64,000 nt of DNA. Origin: Argentina anserina (Eukaryota; Streptophyta; Magnoliopsida; Rosales; Rosaceae). Every line of letters starts with the position of its first letter. Position 1 is the first letter of the stretch. The notes under the pieces are model-generated. The model did no database searches. It was given only the letters and a program-made list of their open reading frames with translations, and was not told where the DNA came from. This document shows, piece by piece, positions 12,374 to 25,211 of the stretch. The stretch spans positions 312,501 through 376,500 of the forward strand of contig NC_065874.1 of assembly GCF_933775445.1 (NCBI RefSeq), given 5' to 3'. Made by a program: the position numbers and the translations under genes.

Positions 12374-12874
12374 CAAACAGAAAAGAGAGTACTTGAACAT
12401 ACCAGGTAATTTTGTTGTTTCTAGCATGCTTGTTTCATGGTTTTGATATTGGAAAGTTTCACTCTTTACCAATTATATGTAAAAAGATAATCGAATTTTT
12501 GTTGTATTATTTGTGAGTACAATTCAAATGGGATTGATTTCTGCCCAAAAAAATTATTCTGGTCTTGTGGAAGAAGGAAATTAAGGAAGGTTTGAGCCGG
12601 AACATGCAGCTTCTTTCACAGACTGTAAGGAAGAAAGAATATTCAATGTAATTCTCATTGATCTTGGTGTTTTCATGGCAGATCTTGATGTCCTAATGAC
12701 AGGAATATGTAATCGTATATTTTCACCTGATTGAAATTCCTTGTTTGGATGGAGAAGTTTTATTTTCTAATTTCCTTTTCACATATGCTGATCTGCTAGT
12801 GATTGATTGATAGTATAATTTTAGTGTAGAACAGTGAGATCACTACCTAGCTAGCCGGTTGTACAAGCAAGTAA

Positions 12875-15343
12875 ATGGAAGGTGGACACCCGGCTGCTAG
12901 TAAGACAGAGTTCACAGAGTGTTGGAGAACAACATGGAAGACCCCTTACATTATGCGTCTGGCCCTCTCGGCCGGTATTGGAGGCCTCCTTTTCGGATAC
13001 GATACAGGTGTGTGATATCAACCCCAACAATAGTAAGTTGATTAATAAAGAGGTCTTCTTGACTCGGTTAAAGTGTATTGTTTGAGTTACGGTTGTGTTA
13101 CTTGAGTTACATTCGATGTGATTTCTGAAAAAATGTGTTTTATGTGCCTGTCAACAATCGTAGATGTTGATTTATGGGGTAATGTTTTGTAGGTGTGATT
13201 TCTGGGGCATTGCTGTACATTCGTGAGGACTTTGATGACGTTGACAAGAAGACATGGCTGCAGGAGACCATTGTGAGTATGGCAGTTGCCGGTGCCATAT
13301 TTGGCGCTGCAATTGGAGGATGGATGAATGATGCTCTTGGCCGGAGAAAGTCAATTTTGTGTGCAGATTTTGTGTTCTTCATTGGTGCAATAGTCATGGC
13401 TGCTGCGCCAGCTCCTTGGGTGATCATAATTGGAAGAATTCTGGTTGGTTTGGGAGTGGGAATGGCTTCTATGACCTCACCGCTGTACATCTCTGAAGCT
13501 TCTCCTGCTAGAATCCGAGGTGCCCTTGTTAGTACAAATGGTTTTCTAATTACTGGAGGTCAATTTTTGTCGTACCTCATCAATCTTGCTTTCACCAAGG
13601 TACCTAACATTGCAATGTATTCATTCTGCACTAGTAGCATGAACATTTTCTCAGTGCGTTATTTTGACATTCATGTTCACTGTTTAATCAATGTAGTTGA
13701 TTGTTGTGGTGTGAATCTATTTCAGGCTCCTGGAACTTGGCGTTGGATGCTTGGAGTAGCTGGAGTTCCTGCTGTGGTTCAGTTTGCGTTGATGTTCTCA
13801 CTCCCAGAGTCTCCAAGATGGCTTTACAGAAAGGTGATCTTGATCAAAGACTCCCTTAATAAATTTGTATTTTAAGTTTGAACTTGTAACCTTAATTGGT
13901 CTTATGGTAATTTCTTAATCATGTGGGAAATGCTTAACCTATGATTAATTTGCAGGTGACTTCCATGAGTCGTTATATTATGTGAAGTACTTGATTGTAT
14001 AATAACTGATCAGCGTCTTTTTTGTTATAATGAACAGAACAAAGTAGGTGAAGCCCGGGCTATCCTAGAGAAAATATATCCTGCGAACGAGGTTGAGGAT
14101 GAAATGAGAGCATTGCATGAATCTGTCGAAATGGAAAAGGCTGAGGAAGGAGATGTTGGTGATGGCATCATAGCAAAACTAAAGGGTGCGTTCAGCAACC
14201 CTGTGGTACGAAGAGGACTCTATGCTGGCATAACAGTCCAAGTAGCTCAGCAATTTGTGGGTATCAACACTGTCATGTATTACAGCCCAACCATTGTTCA
14301 GTTTGCTGGATTTGCTTCCAACCAAACGGCTCTAGCACTTTCCCTCATCACTTCTGGTCTCAATGTTGTTGGCACTGTAATTAGTATGTGCTTTGTGGAT
14401 AGATACGGAAGGAGAAGGCTTATGATCATTTCTATGGTGGGAATTATCACTTGCTTGGTGGTGTTATCTGTGGTGTTTTTTGAGGCGGCATCTCATGCTC
14501 CTCGTATTAGCAATTTGGAATCAACTCATTTTGGTACCAACTCCACATGTCCGGCTTATATGTCTACCCGTAATCCAGCCTCATGGAACTGCATGACATG
14601 CTTGAAAGCTCAGTGCGGCTTCTGTTCTAATAGTGCAAGTGCAGTAAGAGACTAAGAGCTACTTCACTTTCTTTTGTGAAATTGCTTTCTTTATTCTACT
14701 TTGGTGTGTTAGATAAGGGTTATCAAATTTATGAGTATTTGTACCATACTTCTTCACTCTCTCCAAATCAACTCTACTTATGTCCTGTTGGTGATTTGTA
14801 ACCTTATTGATATGTTGTTCTTTGCTTAATTGATAACAGTATGCTCCGGGAGCTTGCGTGGCTTCAAATGTTGGCTTGAAAAATGCATGTGGCGGAGAGC
14901 ATCGTGTCTGGTACACAAAAGGTTGTCCAAGTAAAATTGGATTCTTTGCAGTGATCCTTCTGGGATTGTACATGATTATCTACGCGCCTGGAATGGGAAC
15001 TGTACCATGGATTGTGAACTCAGAGATATACCCTTTGAGATACAGAGGCACTTGTGGAGGCATTGCTGCAGTGTCCAATTGGAGTGCCAATCTGATTGTG
15101 AGTGAGACATTTTTAACCCTCACACATGCTTTGGGTTCTGCAGGCACATTCCTCCTCTTTGCTGGCTTTTCACTCATTGGACTCGTATTCATTTTCTTCC
15201 TGGTTCCTGAAACCAAAGGGATGCAATTTGAGGAGGTTGAGAGGTTGCTTAAGAAAGGATACAGACCAAAATTGTTTGCCTCCAAGCACAAGGAAGTTAT
15301 AGAATCCAAGGAAATCAAAGAAACCAAGTCTATTGAACATTGA
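12875..15343 (+). CDS. Inositol transporter, INT4-like, copy A, five exons
   Basis: H+/myo-inositol symporter of the major facilitator superfamily, probably at the plasma membrane. Exons are 12875-13007, 13193-13599, 13726-13833, 14038-14643 and 14840-15343; phases agree and give 585 residues (Arabidopsis INT4 is about 582). Family motifs are [19 protein letters not shown], the TM2-3 loop [53 protein letters not shown] and [12 protein letters not shown]. Between TM9 and TM10 is a Cys-rich, PSI/plexin-like extracellular loop (CPAY ... [14 protein letters not shown] ... APGAC ... GGEHRVW) typical of plant INT2/INT4. It resembles At4g16480. A tandem copy follows 2.3 kb downstream in the same orientation; unlike that copy, this one has an intron after LAFTK. 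Confidence 0.95.
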
Positions 15344-15854
15344 TATTCCAACAATCCCAACGTGGTGATTCTAATAAGGTTTGAGTAGAAAGGTCTTTGT
15401 TTAGTGTATGGTGTTTGTTTGAGACTGCAGCATTAGTACATGTGATTACAAGAACTACACAGATGATCAAGTTATGCCACTGGTTTATATTATGGCTGTT
15501 TGAACTTGAAAGGCATTAGTGATTGTATTTAGGAATAATCTTATCTTATTTTGGTTGGTCTTGATCAATTTAGTGATTTGAATTGTGAAGTAAGCCTAGC
15601 GCTGTAGCGCACATCAGACATCCCTAGTGTGATGAGTTGGTTTAGATTATGATATTCAGCTGAGTGAGACAAAATTCATAGCCCCAAAAGTCACTCCCAT
15701 ACTACAGATGGATTCATAAGTATTCTTCTCATATGCTAGACCCGCGGAAATTTTGATCAATCACACAGTTCATCAAATATTTTTCTAATTGAATTTCCTT
15801 TGTGTTCTTATATAAATTTTAGATATATTTCTTTTGGAGCTACTTGACATTGAA

Positions 15855-15907
15855 GTCAAGATGGCCGAGTTCGTCTAAGGCGCATGGGTTTGAATCCCAT
15901 TCTAGAC
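15855..15907 (+). pseudogene. tRNA-Leu relic lacking the anticodon arm
   Basis: The 5' half GTCAAGATGGCCGAGT and the following TCTAAGGCGC match the acceptor and D-arm of plant tRNA-Leu. The 3' part GGGTTTGAATCCCAT and TCTAGAC matches the T-arm and closing acceptor strand. About 30 nt that should hold the anticodon and variable arms are missing. The acceptor ends still pair with one mismatch. This is an internally deleted tRNA pseudogene or tRNA-derived repeat, not a functional gene. Confidence 0.7.
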
Positions 15908-16605
15908 TTTAAAGTGATTGAGGAGTTAAACCTCATTTCAAACCCATAATTGAGTGCATGCTTAGCATACCAAATATGCATGTACACGTCTAGTTACAAT
16001 AAACGAACATTATTGTTCTCTCCATATTGATATTCTCTTCTTTTTTTGTTCGTCAGACCATATTGACATTGTTTACACATGTAGTAATGTAGCTATAATA
16101 TTTTTACACATGACAGAAATTGACAACGTATTGAATGACTGGACGGTATACAAAATTTCTCCCAATTTAAATTGGTCAATGCACGATCTCATTGTCAGTA
16201 GCTGACGAAATTTAAGGGGATATGAGCAAGAAGGACTGAGGTGGAGAAAAATATGATGAGCCAAGAGAATCCTACAATTTCGAAAGCAATAGTATCTATA
16301 TAACAGTCACAAGCTCTTCCAATCTACTCTTTTCATTTGTATCCAATACAAACACTATGATTCTTTGTATTATCAACAACTGAACTTCCTTCTTTCATCT
16401 ACATTAGGAATTTCAGCATCAACAATTAGAGGTCAGGGTCATTAGATAATGAAGAAAGGGATCAGCTGAAGAACAAGAATTTGTCAAGCAGTCACTTCGT
16501 AAGGCACACATAACTCCATATATGTTTCAATGTTGATTTTCGTTTTTGAGCAAGTAGTTGAATATCTACTTAATTTGAATCAGAGCTAGTATAGATAGTT
16601 CCGCA

Positions 16606-17349
16606 CTAGGATGCATGATGGAATCGGGTGCGGGTACGTGGAAGCGAAGCGTTTGGAAACGCAGAAGCGATTTTTTTCAAAAATTAACGAAGCGGGTGCG
16701 TTTTGGAAGCGTCAGAATAATAAATATATATTATATACTATTTTTATCTTTTATTTTTATTATTATTTTATCCAGTTTTAAAATAACTTGATAACTATTA
16801 ATAGCTTATTTTCTAAACCATGATTATCCTTGGTTATAGCAATATTAAAGCTTCCTTTCAAAATTCAAACAAAATAAGGTCCAATATAGTGTGAAAATAT
16901 TTGCCACGTGCAATTCAAGAGACATCACTAGATGAAATTGAATAAAAAAAATGTTCATCTTCTCTCTATCTCGTCAAGATTTTCTTTATATCTCTCCCCA
17001 ACTTTTCTCTTTTCTATGACACATTAGATCAATTGATATTATTCATCTTTAACCGCTTGAAGAAATTGAAAGAAGATGAGACGACAAGAAGAGACTCAAG
17101 ACATTGATTGATGAAATAGAGGAAGGGAATGAATCACGCTTCCAATTTGGAAGCCAACGCTTCCGCCGCGCTTCCAATTAGGAAGTCAACGCTTCCACCG
17201 CGCTTCCAGTTTGGAAGCCAACGCTTCCGCCGCGCTCCCAAACCCTCCTTTTCTAGAATCGCGCTTCCTCGCGCTTCCCCGCGCTTTCGCTCCCGCTTCC
17301 GCTTCCGAAGCGGGAATCGGTCGTCAAGACAAGCTTCCGTGCTATGTAG
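16606..17349. mobile_element. Non-autonomous hAT-like element with GGAAGCG subterminal repeats
   Basis: The 744-bp element is flanked by perfect 8-bp direct repeats GTTCCGCA (16598-16605 and 17350-17357). Its ends are CTAGGATGCA and, reverse complemented, CTACATAGCA. Many GGAAGCG/CGCTTCC motifs cluster inside both ends in opposite orientation, while the middle is AT-rich and non-coding. An 8-bp duplication and repeated subterminal transposase-binding-like motifs fit the hAT superfamily. Open frames at the right end are only repeats. Confidence 0.75.
17135..17235. repeat. About 3 x 32-bp tandem repeat inside the hAT-like element
   Basis: Three copies of a 32-bp unit of the form GCGCTTCCAATTTGGAAGCC plus AACGCTTCCRCC. 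Each contains the inverted pair CTTCC...GGAAG, so each unit can form a small hairpin. Confidence 0.8.
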
Positions 17350-17669
17350 GTTCCGCAGGATTAGGATTAGGTTTGATCAAAACTAAATTAACAAATATGA
17401 ATGAGGCAAGTATCTATTTTTGTGCAGTTTAAACTATAGACAGATAAGATATGCCAACGGTCTTTCGTTTATAACAATGGAACTAAATTATAAATTGAAA
17501 TAGTATGACAGACTAGTAATTCATATTCTCTTCAATCCAAAGTTCATCTTCCACGTGATGAATGCAAGCTCTAACTAGGGATTGGTAGTGTATAGCTCTG
17601 CAGGAATTCAAGTTGAATTGACACTACATTTCCAGTGCGTATCTCCTAGTTCTTTAGAAATAGAAAAAT

Positions 17670-19856
17670 ATGGTGGAAGGTGGAGCGCACCCCTCTAGCA
17701 AGACAGAATTCACAGAATGCTGGAAGACGACATGGCGGACGCCTTACATTATGCGCCTCGCGCTCTCTGCCGGCATTGGAGGCCTTCTTTTTGGATATGA
17801 CACAGGTGTGTTGGATATCAGAATCAAATTCGATCAAATATTGCATCTGCGTAGTTTATAAACTAAATGAAACTCGCACAATGTAGGTGTCATTTCTGGG
17901 GCGCTGCTATACATTCGTGAGGACTTTAGCGAAGTTGACAAGAAAACATGGCTGCAAGAAACCATCGTGAGTATGGCAGTTGCAGGAGCTATCATTGGTG
18001 CTGCAATTGGAGGATGGATGAACGATGCCCTCGGCCGCAAGAAATCAATCTTAATAGCAGATGTGGTGTTCTTTGTGGGTGCAATAGTTATGGCAGTGGC
18101 TCCAGTTCCGTGGGTGATCATCATTGGAAGAATCATAGTTGGTCTGGGAGTCGGCATGGCTTCCATTACAGCACCCCTTTATATTTCGGAGGCATCTCCT
18201 CATAGAATCAGAGGAGCTCTGGTTAGTACAAACGGTCTTCTCATCACAGGAGGTCAGTTCTTATCATACCTCATCAACCTGGCATTCACCAAGGCTCCTG
18301 GAACATGGCGTTGGATGCTTGGAGTTGCCGGTGTTCCAGCGGCGGTTCAGTTTGTTTTAATGTTGTCACTCCCTGAGTCTCCTAGATGGCTCTACAGAGA
18401 TGTACCACCCTCAAACTCTCCTACACTTTAGTCAATATAAGCTTGATGACATTACTCATCATACTCTTAACGTTTTGTGTAACAAGCCATTATTTGTTTG
18501 TTAATCAAACAGAACAAGGTTGATGAAGCCAGGGCCATCTTAGCTAAGATCTATCCTGCAGAAGAGGTTGATGATGAAATGAAGGCTTTGCAAGAATCCG
18601 TGGAATTCGAAAGGTCCGAGGAAGGAGCTATTGGGAATACCATGCTAGAAAAACTAAAGAGTTGCTTCGGTAACACCGTGGTCCGAAGAGGTTTGTATGC
18701 AGGGATCACAGTCCAAGTTGCTCAGCAATTTGTTGGTATCAACACTGTCATGTATTACAGCCCATCCATAGTTCAGTTTGCCGGATTCGCATCCAACCAA
18801 ACGGCTATGGCACTTTCTCTCATCACTTCAGGGCTCAATGTGGTTGGCACACTCATCAGCATGTGCTTTGTGGATAGATATGGAAGGAGAAGGCTCATGA
18901 TCATTTCCATGTTTGGAATCATCAGTTGCCTTATAGTGCTAGCAGGAGTGTTCTACTATGCTGCATCTCATTCTCCAACTGTGAGCCACTTGGAATCCAA
19001 TCACTTCGGCGCCAACACTACATGTCCGGCTTATGTTTCTGATCGTAATCCTGCAGCATGGAACTGCATGACATGCTTAAAATACACAGACTGTGCCTTC
19101 TGTGCTAGCAAAGGTCAAACTGTAAGTACTACACGGAAAATTCTAGTATACATTGATGCATAATATACATCCTACATCCAATAGTAGACATTGTTGTGAG
19201 TGGGGTCAGCTAAGATACATTGATGCATGTTATACATTCATAATTCCCCTCCAGCTTTCTAAACTTCAATAATAAGGAACTAGCTAAGATACAAATTGGC
19301 CTATCGATCCTCAAGTCATTAGCTAATTTGCATTATTGTTCATCTATGTTTGCTTTGTAATTGTTGGTAGCTGGCCCCGGGAGCTTGTTTGGCTGCAAAC
19401 AATGACATAAGGAGTCAGTGTCGTGGAGAACATAGGGTATGGTACTCTAAAGGGTGTCCTAGCAAAATTGGTATCTTTGCAGTCATTTTGTTGGGATTGT
19501 ACATCATTGTGTACGCACCTGGAATGGGAACTATTCCTTGGATCGTGAACTCTGAAATATACCCACTGAGATACAGAGGCACTGGTGGAGGGATTGCTGC
19601 AGTTTCCAACTGGACTGCAAATCTCATAGTGAGCGAGACATTCTTAACCCTCACAAAGGAACTGGGTTCGGCTGGAACGTTCCTCCTATTTGCTGGGTTT
19701 TCTACCATCGGACTTATATTCATTTACTTCCTGGTTCCTGAAACCAAAGGATTGCAATTCGAAGAGGTCGAGAAGTTGCTCGAGAAGGGTTTCCGACCCA
19801 AGTTATTTGCTCCTACGGACACCAAAGGCAAGCAGAAGGTTGAGGGGTCTGCTTGA
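17670..19856 (+). CDS. Inositol transporter, INT4-like, copy B, four exons
   Basis: Second H+/inositol symporter of the tandem pair. Exons are 17670-17805, 17887-18401, 18513-19121 and 19371-19856, giving 581 residues. It has the same motifs as copy [69 protein letters not shown] and [12 protein letters not shown]. The Cys-rich loop [10 protein letters not shown] is followed by [11 protein letters not shown]. Copy B has no intron after LAFTK, where copy A has one; the other exon junctions coincide. The tails also differ: copy B ends [11 protein letters not shown], copy A in a charged [14 protein letters not shown]. Both copies look intact, so they may have diverged in expression. Confidence 0.95.
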
Positions 19857-21483
19857 GCTCACCCGCAACATTAATTCGCCGGTGATTAGTTTTAGAGGGG
19901 CAGGGACCATATTGGCATCTACGTAGGATCTTTGCGTTTCAAACTATCAATAACGTGCATGTGAATCCTCGCGTGCTATGTGATCAGATAGGTTCGCTAA
20001 TATTAGATTGTATCTAAATGAGCTAATCTATGTCCCAGTGCTATCATCAAAGGGGCATTTGTAGAGCTAACTGAAATGAGATTTCACGGTTCCTGAACAC
20101 GGTTTCAAAGCAACCATGTCTGCCAGAACAAAATTGATCTACGGCTTTGGCAAGATGCTAGTGAAAAACTAAACCAGCATCCCAAAAGAAAGTAGAAACA
20201 ACCCAAAAGAAACTGATGTTTGCTTCAGCCTTCAGGCATCCAAAAACCCGAAATACATACAACAACCAGTTTACACTCGATTCGAAAGGCTCACCGACAA
20301 CTTGCCATGCAATTCAAAGCTACTTCAATGTAGAGCCAGATGACTTAAAAACTGGGGATTGCAACCATCAAAAACAAACAAACAAACCAACAGAAGGACA
20401 AAACACATACCTGCTGTGCCAGCTAATGCATGATTAGTAAGGACAAGGAAATATAAATAAGGATACAGAAAACAAAATTTTCAAAAATCATCTCTTGCTT
20501 GTGGGGTTGGATCGGTTGGTGGGCTTTGCAAGATGAATGCATGGAACAGCAGGGGGCTACTTTACACCATAGACAAGCAGATCAAGGGCTCTACCAATAG
20601 ATTACATTTCCCCACTAAAATAAGTATCCAGAGCAACAACAAAAATTATCATTTTGAAGAGAAAAAAAATAGTGAGAAGATATGAGTATAAATCTTGTTT
20701 AAGTTGGGGAATCAAATCAAGAAAGTTAAACAAGGCCTAGTTCAGGGAAGCTTCTGGCTTCCGCGGTCAAAGTTTAATTACTATCATTTTTAATAGTTTA
20801 CCTTCTCCTGTCACATAAGCAAAGCATAAAGTTGTATTGGCTACTATACAAAATTGCAAAGCATAAAGTTCATGTAAAGGCGTGAGGTAAAAGCTGGAAA
20901 ATGGATAAAGGATCAGCAACACAAGTTGAGTCCAAGATTCCAGTTCTATTTCCACCAAGAGGAACCAAACACATGCTTTCGACTTTGGAAAGAAAGAAAT
21001 AGCTCATAGTAACTCACACTATCAAGCATGTCCAACATATCAGTTTGATCATAGAACTCAGAACACAATAGAATATATATTTGTCCAAGCAGTTCATACT
21101 ATCTGTCATTACAAGGAAAATTCGGGTCACCCAGACAAAACACAAGGATAAGAACCCAAATTTTATCAACCCAAAAAAAGAAGAATAAGAAGAAGAAGGC
21201 AAACAAGTATTCCACCCCTACAAAAAACCGAGTCAATAAAAAATGGGGAAGAGGAGAAAAGAAGGAAAAGCCCCAAAACCTAGTTAAAGATCATACATCT
21301 AAGAGTCAGTGTCTTCTCACTAGCTCCTTCTAACTTCTCCCTTCTACATAACATTCTTCCTAGAATTTTAACCATACTGTACAAACCAGTGGAAAATAAC
21401 ACTCCCTATATACATCAACAACCAACAATGGCACCATAGACATAGATCCTCTCTAAGTAGTAAAAGTACCGATTTTCTCTTCT
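19857..21483. other. Intergenic between INT copy B and the ARM gene
   Basis: Holds the 3' UTR of INT copy B and, toward 21480, the 3' UTR of the convergent ARM gene. I see no coding or mobile-element signal. Confidence 0.6.
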
Positions 21484-23149
21484 TTAAGGAGTTGAAGAGG
21501 ACGCTTCTTGTCTCGGCTCTCTCAGATACCCAAGAAGCGTTTCAGCCTGCAATAACAAAGGGATCATCATCATAAAGAAAGCCAACTTCATTCGTATAAC
21601 CTTATATTTACATGATGCATCCAAACTCAGACTTAGAACTACAAATGCATGATGCATTGAGTGTACAATTCTTCATACAAATAGCCTCAATCCACCTAGT
21701 TCCAAAATAACGATCTTTTAAACAACCAACATGAGCATCTTTTCAAGTATCAAACTGTAAACAGATTAACCAGTATGAGCACCACTTTAACACAGAACAG
21801 ATACAGAACATGCATAATCCAATAGGCCTGTAATGCTATAGCCAAAACACAACTGAAAATACCTTGTGCTTAGCTCTAACAGTTCCACTCTGCGAAAGCG
21901 CAACCAAAGGTGGAATCCCTCCTTCTCTGACTAGCAACCCTCTGTTCCTCACACTCTCAGTGCACAGCTGCAACAGCGTCAACACCGCAAACTCCTTCCC
22001 TTTGACAGAACCATCTTCAATCACTTCCACTAGTGCTGCAAGCCCGCCTTCCTCAACAATGGCCTCCTTCCCCTCCTCAATCCCAGCCAAGCTACTCAGC
22101 ACCACCATCGCCTTCTCCGCCAAGCCAGTCGCATGGTCCGCCACAAGCGCCACCAACGGCTTCACCGCTCCGGCACTCACTGCCCTCTCCTTATTAGGCC
22201 TAATTGAGCAGAGCTTGTACAGCGTCGTCAAAGCATCTTTCTTTCCCCTCATGGATCCACTAATCAACAACGAAACCAGAGGCGGAATAGCTCCACAGGC
22301 TCCGATTGAGCTCTTGTTCTCCTCCATTAACGCCAAGCTCAGCAGCGCACAGGCGGCGTTCTGCTTAGAGGTCTCCGTGCCGGTCTTGAGTACATACACT
22401 AACGACTTTATAGCTCCGGCATTGGTGATTATGGCCTTGTTCGATTCATGAAGCGAGAGGTTGAGCAAAGCTGTTACAGCGTGTTCTTGAGTCCATGGAT
22501 CACTGCACCGGAGCAGAGGAATCAGAGCCGGCACCGCTCCTGACTCGCCGATCAAGGCTCGATTATCAGCTCGGTTCTTAGCTAACAGCCTCAGCTTGGC
22601 CGCAGCAGACTGCTTGACGGCAATCGACGGCGACTGAAGCCCGTCCACACAGATCTTGACCGTCGGTTGGAGATCCTCCGGCGAAATGCTCTCGATTATT
22701 TCGGTGGAGAAATTCTCCCTCTGCAGAAACCCCTCGCACGGCTCCGGCTCAGGCTCCGATCTCGGCGCGTTTTCCGGCGACGGCAGGCTGGCGAGGCGCT
22801 GCAGCTCGCCGGAGATGTCGCTGCTGCAGGCGGAGAAATCGCTGAAGGCTTGGGAAAGCTGGAGAAACTCCTCGACCGACGCGGCGGTGGACTTGCCGGA
22901 GTTGCTGCTGGTGCGGAGGGCCAGCTCGCCGAGACGCATGTCGACGACGGAGTCGGTCAGATTCTCGGACACATACGGCGATCTCTCCGGGAAGGAGCAG
23001 CAGCTCTGATCTTCCTGATAGAAATTCGAGCGGATAGTCCGCATGGACCGGCCGGTGTTCCGGTGGAGCTTAGTAGACCCCGGAGAGTAGAAGTTCCGGG
23101 TCAGTGGGAAATGATTCGACCCGGAATGAGAATCTTCTAGAGAAACCAT
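21484..23149 (-). CDS. Armadillo-repeat protein, two exons
   Basis: ARM-repeat protein without a U-box, probably a protein-protein interaction scaffold. Exons (minus) are 23149-21863 and 21546-21484, giving 449 residues. The first 150 residues are Ser- and Pro-rich and low-complexity. ARM repeats follow from about residue 165: [80 protein letters not shown] and [20 protein letters not shown]. The last exon encodes [20 protein letters not shown]. It resembles At4g16490, whose Arabidopsis neighbour is INT4, as here. Exon 1 is GC-rich and throws long antisense open frames that are artefacts. U-box ARM E3 ligases share the repeats but have an N-terminal U-box that is absent here. Confidence 0.92.
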
Positions 23150-23595
23150 TCTGTTAAATCAAACCAAAACCTCTCTAACAAATTGCAACAGATATTTAGG
23201 GATTTCCAATTTGGAGGATTTGATTTCAGTGTTTGAGTGGAGAAAGTAAAAACTAGAAAAGAGGCATGGTGATGGAATTGGGGGAGAGAGAAGCATCGGA
23301 GGCCACATATTAGTACTGGTACAAAGCTGTGAAGGTGAAGCTAAACGACGTCGTATGGGGGATAATAGAATCTCATGGCAGAGAATTAGGGATTTAGCTC
23401 TGATGTGACTGTGAGCAGTGAGGCTGACGTGGTGGGGGCCGCCGGCGTCGGCGTCGGGGACTACCTGAAAAGAAAATAAACAGAGATCCCCCGCTGCGTC
23501 GTCGTTTTGGAGGTTACGGTAAAAAAAAATTGGAAAATAAAAAAAAGGGAGGGAAAAAGCGTTGGGGTTACGACAGGAGTCAGTGTGAGGCAGGA

Positions 23596-23714
23596 CACGT
23601 GTTGCCAGCGATTCAACGCCTGTACGTACGCTTCTTTTTAGCCGTCCGATCTTGAGAACTGAGCCAAGTCAACTTCCTAGTTACAGTGCACGTAGCACAC
23701 GTCAGCCACACGTG
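23596..23714. promoter_or_regulatory. G-box/ABRE-like cluster upstream of the ARM gene
   Basis: Two CACGTG palindromes lie at 23596-23601 (context GACACGTGTTGC) and 23709-23714 (context CACACGTGCC), with further ACGT cores between them, 450-570 bp upstream of the ARM start. Such clusters can bind bZIP/ABF or bHLH factors, but no function is shown here. Confidence 0.4.
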
Positions 23715-24321
23715 CCTGGCAGAGAGAAAGAAAGAGACCTAGTACTCTAATTATGACTCCCCCACTTGGGTTAAGTGTGGTTTATCCCACAGATTAATGG
23801 GGCTTTGTTCTTCATACCCTAAAATATTCTCAACTTTCAAATACCGCTCACCAAGCACGTACTAATACAATTGTCCCTAATTAAGCCTCCCTCAAATCCC
23901 CTTTTGTATTTTCATTTGTGTTATTATTTTGGTTTGATTTCTGACCAGCTAGTTTACCTTTTGTATATATGAAAAAAATTCATTATTTATATCCAAACTC
24001 TTTTGTCAAAGTAAACTTAGTACTCATTCTCTGAGTTATAGCAATATAATACTTAAATTCGTTATTTGTTATTAACGATGGATCTGATGCAAAATTTTAG
24101 TTACGGCTCCATTTTCTAAGACTTATGTCCCGCACGTGATTAAAAAAATTTTTTTTACTGAAATAACTCTATGTACGTTCCATATCAAAATTTTCCCGCC
24201 AATTGTTATATCTCCTTTACATAATTTTCCCTCCATCTTCAGGGTACTACATTGATCATCCATGTAAGGTACAAGTACTGACTAACACAAATACAAAAAA
24301 GAAAAACAGATTGATGGAAAT

Positions 24322-25211
24322 TATGGCTCGTCAACGGGCCGGGCCATAGTACATTTAGATAAGTGACGGGCCGGGTCATGTATTTTCACAAATATGAAGA
24401 TTCGAACCCGTCCATCTAAAATGTGTCGGGTCTTGCGAGCTTTTACGGTCGGGCCTTGCAGTCTTGTATTTAAAAAAAACATAATACTCTTATTTAAGGG
24501 TTTTGGAACAATAAAAGAGTTCTTGTAAAACATTCTAAAAAAATAACAAATAAATTATAGTTTGAAATATGGTCGATCGACACTAGCAGATGTGCTCGGT
24601 ATATATATTTAGGGATCCCGTAAAAATTTCATCAGTTTTGGACATGGTTTAACCGTTTGTACCTACGGTCAATCAAAAAAGAGGCGTTTTAACATATCAA
24701 AACTCTCATTGATCGAGGCTTTGCCAAATGGGTTTCCTCGTTGCAACCACGCACGATCAGTGACAAAAATTAGGTGATTTCAGATATGTAAACGGTTTTC
24801 GGTGTTCGCATTTTGATAATAGGTCTTTCCTTAGGGCATATTAGTGGTGTTTTTTGTTTACTAGAAATTCTGACGGTCAGACGAGGTCTGGATTGAATAA
24901 AATTTGTATAGGTTCACTAAATATATATACCAATCACATCGACTGATGTCAATCAATCCCGAGAAGTTTCATTCATATAGTCGCTTCATAATGCGATAGT
25001 TTTATTCTAAAACCTAATATAATATGTATAATATTTTATTACTTTGTGGGCTTTTACGGGCCAGACTCATGGGTTGAGCCGGAATTTACACTTATAAATT
25101 AAGCTCGGCCCTCTACCCACGGAAGCGGGCTTTAACGGGCTTTCTCGCGAGCCTGATCGGGTAAAAGCACATCAGGCTTGCGGGCCTCCGTGAGCTAAAT
25201 GATGAGGCCTA
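24322..25211. mobile_element. Non-autonomous hAT-like element with GGGCCGGGC motifs
   Basis: The 890-bp element is flanked by the 8-bp direct repeat ATGGAAAT (24314-24321 and 25212-25219). Its ends are TATGGCTCGTCAACGGGCC and, reverse complemented, TAGGCCTCATCATTTAGCTC. Subterminal regions are rich in CGGGCC/GGGCTTTAACGGGC motifs in both orientations, while the core is AT-rich. It has no coding capacity. Confidence 0.75.

Noticed and set aside
17129..17432. Arg/Ser/Pro-rich open frames
   Set aside because: They lie in the subterminal repeats of the hAT-like element and translate GGAAGCG motifs.
21864..23140. Long plus-strand open frames (195, 157 and 117 codons) opposite the ARM gene
   Set aside because: They are antisense shadows of a GC-rich exon; the minus strand encodes clear ARM repeats and the plus frames show no domains.
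24390..24420. GATTCGAACCCG resembling a tRNA B-box on the minus strand
   Set aside because: Lies inside the hAT-like element and has no A-box or cloverleaf around it.
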